Positions 40,582 through 45,605 of a DNA stretch of 45,605 nucleotides are shown here, in pieces (position 1 is the stretch's first letter; each line of letters begins with the position of its first letter). A program made the position numbers and the translations under genes. A model generated the notes under the pieces. That model made no database searches. It saw only the letters and a program-made list of their open reading frames with translations, and was not told where the DNA came from. Source of the stretch: an uncultured Acidimicrobiaceae bacterium (GTDB lineage Bacteria > Actinomycetota > Acidimicrobiia > Spongiisociales > UBA5794); assembly GCA_947258985.1 (NCBI GenBank), contig CAMYKI010000017.1:18191-63795 (forward strand). The letters run 5' to 3'.

Positions 40582-41183
40582 TGAAGCGTGTTGCGGTACT
40601 CATTTCAGGCAACGGATCCAATCTGCAATCCCTCATCGATCACATCGAATCGGGTGACCTGAACGCCGAAATCGCGGTGGTCGTCTCAAACGATCCCGAC
40701 GCACACGGTCTGCAACGTGCCTCCCGGGCAGGGATCCCGACAGAGGTCATCACTCTCGGAGAGGTAGCTGATGACGGTGGGAACAGAACCGCATACAACA
40801 TCGAGCTGGCCGGGCTGGTATCCGGGTACGAGCCTGACCTGGTGGTCCTCGCCGGATGGATGCTGATACTCAGCGACGACTTCCTCCGACACTTCGGGGA
40901 CAACATCATCAATCTGCACCCGGCTCTGCCCGGGGTGTTCCCGGGGACCAATGCGATCTCCCGGGCCCACGCCGCGTTTCACCGGGGAGAGATCAAACAC
41001 ACGGGTGTCATGGTTCACCGGGTGACTGCTGAGGTCGACGCCGGGCGGGTCATTGCCAGCGAGCCCGTTCCGATCTTCCACGGCGAGTCGGTCGCCGACC
41101 TCGAGGAGAGAATCCATATGGTGGAGCACAACCTCATCGTCGCCGCTGTGGACATGGTGCTGCGGGCAGAGCCATCGGATTAG
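40581..41183 (+). CDS. purN: Phosphoribosylglycinamide formyltransferase PurN
   Basis: 200-residue folate-dependent GAR transformylase. VLISGNGSNLQSL is the phosphate loop, VLAGWMLIL and INLHPALPGVFPGTNAI hold the catalytic Asn/His, and HTGVMVHRVTAEVDAG carries the folate-site His and Asp. It starts on the last base of the preceding stop (TGATG), so termination-reinitiation is likely. It supplies the third activity of the GART set beside the PurD-PurM fusion. It is the last gene of the purine operon and converges on the minus-strand repair gene; no strong terminator is seen in the 96-bp gap. Confidence 0.95.
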   Translation: MKRVAVLISGNGSNLQSLIDHIESGDLNAEIAVVVSNDPDAHGLQRASRAGIPTEVITLGEVADDGGNRTAYNIELAGLVSGYEPDLVVLAGWMLILSDDFLRHFGDNIINLHPALPGVFPGTNAISRAHAAFHRGEIKHTGVMVHRVTAEVDAGRVIASEPVPIFHGESVADLEERIHMVEHNLIVAAVDMVLRAEPSD

Positions 41184-41279
41184 GAAACTGCTGAACAAAT
41201 GGCGTGCGGACTCGCTCGGCCACGAAGAACGCCCGATTACAGACGCGGCTGCGAGGCCAAACTGACATCGCTCAGCAGG

Positions 41280-43088
41280 TTAGGGCTGGATCGACAACAG
41301 ACCCTCTGCAGCCTCGAGGTGTTGACCACCATCGAGGACCGGCGCAAAAAGATCACCGTACTGCCGCAGCCGCGGCCAGATCGATGCGATGGTGAAGTCA
41401 TCCGGGCGGACCGTGCCGAGTTCATCCCAGAGGATTGGGGTCGACACCGGTGCACCGGGTCGGGGTCTCACCGAGTAAACCGAGGCGATGGTTTTGCCGC
41501 CAACATTCTGATTGTGATCGATGAACACCTTGGGACCGCGCTTGGCGATGTCCCATGTCATCGTGACGGTTTCCGGGTCGGCGGCCACGATCAGCTTGCC
41601 GGTCTCCTCGACAAAGCGCCGGACGCGGCCGTACTCGTAGATGGGTTCGAGCGGGACGTAGATGTGGATGCCGGTGGCGCCGCTGGTCTTGGGGTACGCA
41701 TCGAGACCAAGCTTGTCGAGAATCAGTTTGATCAGACCGGCCGTGTAGGCCACTTGATCCCAGGTCGCCCCCTCCTGCGGGTCTAGATCGAACACCGCAA
41801 AATCCGGATATGCGGACCGTTCGGCCCGGCTCAGCCATGGGTGCATCTCGATACAGCCCATGTTGGCTACCCACAGCAGCGACTCGCGGTCGGGGGCGGT
41901 GCAGAACTCGATCGGCTCTCCACGATGGCTGGAATGGATCGGAGCTCTCACCAGCCAATCGGGGGCGTGAGACGGGCACTGTTTCTCGTAGAAGAAGTCA
42001 CCGGCGGCGCCATCGGGATAGCGAGCCATCGACAGCGCTCTTCCCTCCAGGTGAGGGAGCAGGACGGGAGCGATTGAGGCGTAGTACTGAATGAGGTCGC
42101 CCTTGGCATACTGATCGTCAAAGAAGGCCTTGCTCGGATTCGATATCCGAACCGCTCGATCGAGGCCGATTGTGCGATAGCCATCTGCCTCCGCTTCTAT
42201 CTCCACCGGATCGGGGAAAGCCACAGCGGCAGTTGCCAACGGTTTCCCGGAACCGGCCGATCGGGGGGCGACCACCGCCTGGCCCTTGCGCAGATCCTCG
42301 AGAATCAGATCGTGGCTCTCCTCTTCACGAGCCTCCGAGATGACAACCATGCGCAGCCCGGTCTCGGCCGCTGCCTCTCCCAGCAGATTCGAGCGCAACG
42401 AACCCTGCCCGTAGGGAAGATGACGGATCTCGCCGTGAACGCCGAACTCGTTGTCGGTGAACTGAGTATGGAGAGGATCGATGGCCCATCCGGGAAACTC
42501 CTCACGCAGAAACGAGATCACCGAGGAGAACGCCTGCCTGGTGGTGAGCCCGCCGCCCGACTGCGCGTGAACGTGTGCCCAGTCGATCACGGGGCGAACA
42601 AATCCGAACCGCCGACCGATGATGGCAATGTCACCAAGCGAACCAAACGATCGATCATTGCCGGCGGTCTCGAGGCCGAGCGCCACCCCGAGATGCCGTA
42701 CTTTCGGCCCGATCCGGGCCAGACCCTCTGCAACGAGTTCGTGGAGCTCGTCGGGGCCACGGTCCTTGATGTGCCCCGTGTGGGCAACGATCGTGTGCGC
42801 ACCGAGCGCTCGGCCGAGCTTCATCGTGTGCTCGAGCGCAGCGAGGGTCTTGATGCGCTTCTCAGGGTCCTCGACAGTGAGAACGGCGAAGTACGGTGCG
42901 TGAACCGAGACTGCGATACCCCTGGCGCCGGCCGCCTCACCAAAGCGGGCGCAGCGGCGCTCGTTCCAGGGGAACCCCGTGACGAATGGAAGTTCAACGG
43001 CATCGTGACCGCGGGCGACGAGCGAGTCGAGCCAATCGCCGTCCTCCACATCGGGAGACGGAAGCCGGGAGATCCCAAACCGAATCAT
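41280..43088 (-). CDS. Endonuclease IV-like TIM barrel fused to LigD-type NHEJ polymerase domain
   Basis: 602-residue two-domain protein. Residues 1-255 resemble endonuclease IV (Nfo): His63 (SVHAPYF), His103 (VAHTGH), Glu140 (LGLETAG), Asp169/His172 (DWAHVH), His207 (PLHTQFTD), His223 and Glu252 fit the zinc ligands; the position of the Nfo DxH Asp appears to be Ile221, so one ligand may be altered. Residues 310-602 are the LigD primase-polymerase: HPWLSR, VFDLDPQEG (catalytic Asp434/Asp436), KTSGATGIHIYVPL, KVFIDHNQN (Asp524) and ASVYSVRPRPGAPVSTPI. No ligase or phosphoesterase domain and no Ku gene is present. The ATG at 43088 matches MIRFGIS of the barrel. Confidence 0.9.
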   Translation of the reverse strand: MIRFGISRLPSPDVEDGDWLDSLVARGHDAVELPFVTGFPWNERRCARFGEAAGARGIAVSVHAPYFAVLTVEDPEKRIKTLAALEHTMKLGRALGAHTIVAHTGHIKDRGPDELHELVAEGLARIGPKVRHLGVALGLETAGNDRSFGSLGDIAIIGRRFGFVRPVIDWAHVHAQSGGGLTTRQAFSSVISFLREEFPGWAIDPLHTQFTDNEFGVHGEIRHLPYGQGSLRSNLLGEAAAETGLRMVVISEAREEESHDLILEDLRKGQAVVAPRSAGSGKPLATAAVAFPDPVEIEAEADGYRTIGLDRAVRISNPSKAFFDDQYAKGDLIQYYASIAPVLLPHLEGRALSMARYPDGAAGDFFYEKQCPSHAPDWLVRAPIHSSHRGEPIEFCTAPDRESLLWVANMGCIEMHPWLSRAERSAYPDFAVFDLDPQEGATWDQVAYTAGLIKLILDKLGLDAYPKTSGATGIHIYVPLEPIYEYGRVRRFVEETGKLIVAADPETVTMTWDIAKRGPKVFIDHNQNVGGKTIASVYSVRPRPGAPVSTPILWDELGTVRPDDFTIASIWPRLRQYGDLFAPVLDGGQHLEAAEGLLSIQP

Positions 43089-43154
43089 GCCGACAGCGTA
43101 TCTGAGAAGGAACCGGCCGGTGCCGACCGGATCCACGCGTCCGACTGTCCAATA

Positions 43155-43180
43155 CTGTTATATATCGCTATATTAAGTAG
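43155..43180. promoter_or_regulatory. AT-rich divergent promoter/operator with near-palindrome
   Basis: The run around GTTATATATCGCTATATTAA (43157-43176) is strikingly AT-rich for this genome. ATATA-TCGC-TATAT forms an inverted repeat. TATATT (43169-43174) can serve as -10 for the plus-strand gene at 43201, and TATAAC on the opposite strand for the repair gene at 43088. A shared operator for the two divergent genes is plausible. Confidence 0.5.
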
Positions 43181-43200
43181 GGTACGCTACGGGGAGAGTA

Positions 43201-44736
43201 ATGGGCGATGGGTTTCGCGGGATCGATCCCCTCGGCCTTGCCGGTCTAGCCAACGAGCTAGACCAACATGGCAGCGCCATCGGGCATCACCGACGGGCGG
43301 TCATCGGAATCCTCCAGAGCGTTGACCATCCGGGATTGGGGGATGCATCGGCCGCTCTCCAGTCGGTCGAGGCCTGGACGGAAACCGAAGCGGACAATCT
43401 GCGCTGGCGGGCCGATGCCGTCGCGACAGGGCAGCGGCTCTATCCGGGGTGCGGAGTCCCCGAGCTCTTTGTCACAGAGGCTCACGATCGCGCTCTCATT
43501 GGTGCATTTCTCCCTTCTAGCTTTGACCTCGAGGCGTGGGCGCAACAGTGGGCGGTCACCAGATCGCGCCGGGTCGGACGAGAACTGGCGGACAGGTACA
43601 GGGTGGGTGAGGACGTGTCCGAGGAACTCGTCGCCATCTCCTCTCGTCCCCACTACGAAACGGCAGCTGCGGCGTTCTTCAATGCCCTAGGACCAGACCT
43701 CGCCGCCCTGATTCCGCAGAACGTGCAGTACTCGGTCCTGCAGACCGGCACACCCGACGAACCCGCCTCGATCGTCCGCCGCTACGCCCGCGCCTTTGCA
43801 GCTGCGACCCTCAGCAATGACTTGACTTTCACCCCGGAAGAACTGTTTGTTCGCCAAGATCCGACGGCGCAGATGTTGAACCAGTTCGAGGCCGCCCACC
43901 TCTTGACAGAGGCGGGCATCGCCCGCCCCTGGTTGGTCTACGCCGTAGACATAATTCTCCTCGGCGAGGCCTACATCCCCTGGGTGGCTTCAGCCCAGTC
44001 GGTTGCGTCAGTTGCCACAGGCCTGGCCAACAACCCGGGCATCGCTGGAGAAGTGCTCGCCGAGCCGGGAGCCGTGGAGATGCTCCTTCGGCGCAGCACT
44101 CTGCTCGATGATGACTTGGCCTCCGCCGTCGGGGACGCCTTGGTGGCGGCTGCCGTCACCGCATCGGACCGCGCCACCGCAGCCCGGGTTGCCGCGGCGA
44201 TGATCGAGGCCATTGGCGGCAAAGGGGTGCGCCCCAGCGCCGGCGTATTGCCCGGGGTGGCGCTCGTCGGTGGCACATACCTCGATGAGATTGCCTGGTC
44301 CCTAGTGGGCTGGGAAAACGATTCGTCGTACCGACCCCGGTTCGAGGTTGAGCGCGACGCTGCCCGCAGGTTCCTGCTGGAAACGATACGGGACACGGAC
44401 GCCTACGCCACGATTCTCGCCGCCACGGGCGTGTGGATCTCGAGGGTCACCTCTGCGGAGGAGCCCGCAACTCTCGACGAATACACCAACTCTCGACGAA
44501 TACACCAAGAAGGTGTTGAACCGGGCCGACGACATCGGCATGCTGCTCGCCACGATCATCGGGGCGGATCGCATCATCGGGGTCGAGTCCGCAGAGGAGC
44601 AGGCGCACCGACAGGCGATGCTGCTCGACACTATCGACGGGGTATTGGGAATGGCGGCACATCTCACTGGACCGGGTGCGGTTGTGATCCAACCCACCGC
44701 CGACCTACTCAAGGATCGTGCCGCCGCCCTGCTTGA
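43201..44736 (+). CDS. WXG/DUF6571-like helical protein, frameshifted near its 3' end
   Basis: As it stands 511 residues, but only the first 423 or so are genuine; after position 44488 the frame slips and the rest (a His/Arg/Gly-rich tail) is out-of-frame sequence. The true part is Ala/Leu-rich and helical. The N-terminal 75 residues (LAGLANELDQHGSAIGHH, then VEAWTETEADNLRWRAD) look like a WXG100-type helical pair, and AAAAFFNALGPDLAALIPQ resembles actinobacterial DUF6571 proteins found in toxin or ESX-type secreted architectures. Family call is tentative. GGGGAGAG precedes the ATG. No toxin domain, immunity gene or secretion gene is visible nearby. Confidence 0.6.
   Translation: MGDGFRGIDPLGLAGLANELDQHGSAIGHHRRAVIGILQSVDHPGLGDASAALQSVEAWTETEADNLRWRADAVATGQRLYPGCGVPELFVTEAHDRALIGAFLPSSFDLEAWAQQWAVTRSRRVGRELADRYRVGEDVSEELVAISSRPHYETAAAAFFNALGPDLAALIPQNVQYSVLQTGTPDEPASIVRRYARAFAAATLSNDLTFTPEELFVRQDPTAQMLNQFEAAHLLTEAGIARPWLVYAVDIILLGEAYIPWVASAQSVASVATGLANNPGIAGEVLAEPGAVEMLLRRSTLLDDDLASAVGDALVAAAVTASDRATAARVAAAMIEAIGGKGVRPSAGVLPGVALVGGTYLDEIAWSLVGWENDSSYRPRFEVERDAARRFLLETIRDTDAYATILAATGVWISRVTSAEEPATLDEYTNSRRIHQEGVEPGRRHRHAARHDHRGGSHHRGRVRRGAGAPTGDAARHYRRGIGNGGTSHWTGCGCDPTHRRPTQGSCRRPA
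44470..44507 (+). repeat. Perfect 19-bp tandem duplication causing a frameshift
   Basis: ACTCTCGACGAATACACCA occurs twice head to tail (44470-44488 and 44489-44507). Nineteen bases is six codons plus one, so the second copy shifts the frame. Removing one copy joins EEPATLDEYT directly to KKVLNRADDIG and restores a 581-residue protein ending at 44965. Confidence 0.95.
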
Positions 44737-44965
44737 GACCGAACCCATCGCGGCGGCAACCGCCAAGAACGATGCCTTCCGGGAAGTCGTGCTCGACGAA
44801 CTGCGAGCGGCGCTTCATGAGGTCATTGTTGATCTGGAGCTGTCGGGACCGGATGCCGGCCTCGATCCGGAGACGCTCGCCGAACAGCAGGGAGCGGCCC
44901 TCATGCAGATCCTGGCCACGATCTACGCGACGATGAGCCAGTTCGAGCCGGAGCACTTCGAGTAG
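44508..44965 (+). pseudogene. Detached 3' part of the WXG/DUF6571-like gene
   Basis: This frame continues the preceding protein after the duplication (KKVLNRADDIGMLLATIIGA, then helical Ala/Leu/Glu-rich sequence) and ends with EPEHFE at 44965. Its composition and helix pattern match the upstream part, so it is the original C-terminal 150 residues. No toxin-type domain is recognisable. Whether the break is in the genome or arises from sequencing or assembly cannot be told here. Confidence 0.75.
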
Positions 44966-45025
44966 TCGCCGCCTCGACGGTCACGGGACGATGACGTTGG
45001 GCGAGGCGAACGCCGTAACGGTGAC

Positions 45026-45605
45026 GTGCAGCGGATCCTCGCCCGGCTGGGGCCATGCTACGGCGACAACTGGCACGACCTCGGGCACGCCTCGGCGCCG
45101 GCGCCCGGTTCGTTGACCATCAAGTCAGTGGTCGGCAAGGGCAACCGGCAGTATCTCGACGTCTCGGACGGCTTCCGGAGGAAGCGCTTCCAGCAGTTCA
45201 GCAAGGGCCTGTTCACAATGGGCAATCAGAAGCCGCTGGCTTTCGTCGAGGCGCACGGCGCCGAGCTGCGCGCCCTGGGCGTCACCCAGTCCGAGCTCAA
45301 CGTCATGATCGCGGTGGCCGAGAACGAGGGCAACCTGGACGCGATCAACACCTGGGACAACGCATTCCTGTCGTTCGGCATGTTCCAGTGGACCGGCGGC
45401 ACGGACTCGGCCCGCGGCGAGCTGCCGGCGCTGCTGGCCCGCATCAAGGCCGAGGACCGCGACCTGTTCGACAAGTACTGCGGCCAGCACGGCCTCGACA
45501 TCGCCGACATCCGGCCGACCGACTGGGAGACGTCGCCGATCGGCCCGGTGACCGGCCGGTTCGACCTGCGTGGCCAGATGATCAAGTCGCCGGCGCAGAA
45601 GGCGC
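45026..45605 (+). CDS. Hypothetical lysozyme/muramidase-like protein, 3' truncated and compositionally foreign
   Basis: An open frame runs from 44966 to the window edge; the first in-frame start is GTG at 45026, without a Shine-Dalgarno. The protein reads through VMIAVAENEGNLDAINTWDN and AFLSFGMFQWTGGT, a pattern (ENEG, INTWDN, SFGMFQWT) I associate with uncharacterised muramidase or peptidoglycan-binding-type proteins of phage or injection-system context; this is a weak recognition. An ATG at 44991 in another frame begins MTLGEANAV, which could be the real N-terminus if a one-base indel lies near 45015-45030. Third codon positions are almost all G or C, unlike the rest of the window. Confidence 0.55.
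   Translation, partial: MQRILARLGPCYGDNWHDLGHASAPAPGSLTIKSVVGKGNRQYLDVSDGFRRKRFQQFSKGLFTMGNQKPLAFVEAHGAELRALGVTQSELNVMIAVAENEGNLDAINTWDNAFLSFGMFQWTGGTDSARGELPALLARIKAEDRDLFDKYCGQHGLDIADIRPTDWETSPIGPVTGRFDLRGQMIKSPAQKA

Noticed and set aside
41184..41279. CTGCTGA/TCAGCAG inverted repeat as a terminator after purN
   Set aside because: The 7-bp arms are separated by 77 bases, too far for a credible terminator hairpin.

Overview
The window (45.6 kb, GC-rich, no rRNA, tRNA, CRISPR array or insertion sequence seen) looks like chromosome of a deep-branching Actinomycetota, possibly Acidimicrobiia-like. The clues are a ClpS-DUF2017 pair, a DivIVA-domain protein, DUF4332, an XRE regulator next to an HbhA-like Lys/Ala-tailed protein (the order seen at mycobacterial Rv0474-hbhA), a GlnR-like operator array before amt, and frequent GTG/TTG starts. 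The taxon is an inference from gene content only.

Layout. 1-2.1 kb: a left-truncated acyltransferase, a 63-bp direct repeat pair, then the XRE/HbhA-like pair closed by a hairpin terminator. 2.1-4.7 kb (minus): DUF4332, then a five-gene operon with every junction overlapping by 4 nt (HTH protein, ClpS, DUF2017, membrane protein, MobA-like nucleotidyltransferase). 5-7.2 kb: DivIVA-like protein, DUF454 protein, SRAP DNA-protein crosslink protein. 7.3-18.1 kb: a complete glycogen/alpha-glucan block (malQ-glgP-glgX-glgA on plus, glgC on minus, glgB on plus) covering synthesis, branching, debranching and phosphorolysis. 18.2-24.8 kb: an ABC exporter pair, then two tandem membrane-anchored sulfatase-like proteins, a small YLDPGTG protein and a protein joining a kinase-like region to a methyltransferase domain. 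I regard this last four-gene set as the best candidate for an undescribed system, probably acting on a surface glycan or lipid.

24.9-31.3 kb: acyl-CoA dehydrogenase, Amt transporter with a phased operator array, 5'-3' exonuclease, a small unknown protein, aldehyde dehydrogenase and 3-mercaptopyruvate-type sulfurtransferase. 31.6-41.2 kb: a purine operon with unusual protein architecture: purS-purS-purL fusion, purQ, purC, a metazoan-type (class II) purE, purF, a purD-purM fusion and purN. The order PurC/PurE resembles human PAICS, and PurDM/PurN resembles human GART. 41.3-43.1 kb (minus): a fusion of an endonuclease IV-like TIM barrel with a LigD-type NHEJ polymerase domain.

43.2-45.6 kb: a WXG/DUF6571-like gene broken by a perfect 19-bp tandem duplication, then a right-truncated ORF whose near-total G/C third positions differ sharply from the rest, so this end may be foreign DNA or a chimeric join. 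Protein names rest on motif and family recognition by eye; no database search was run.
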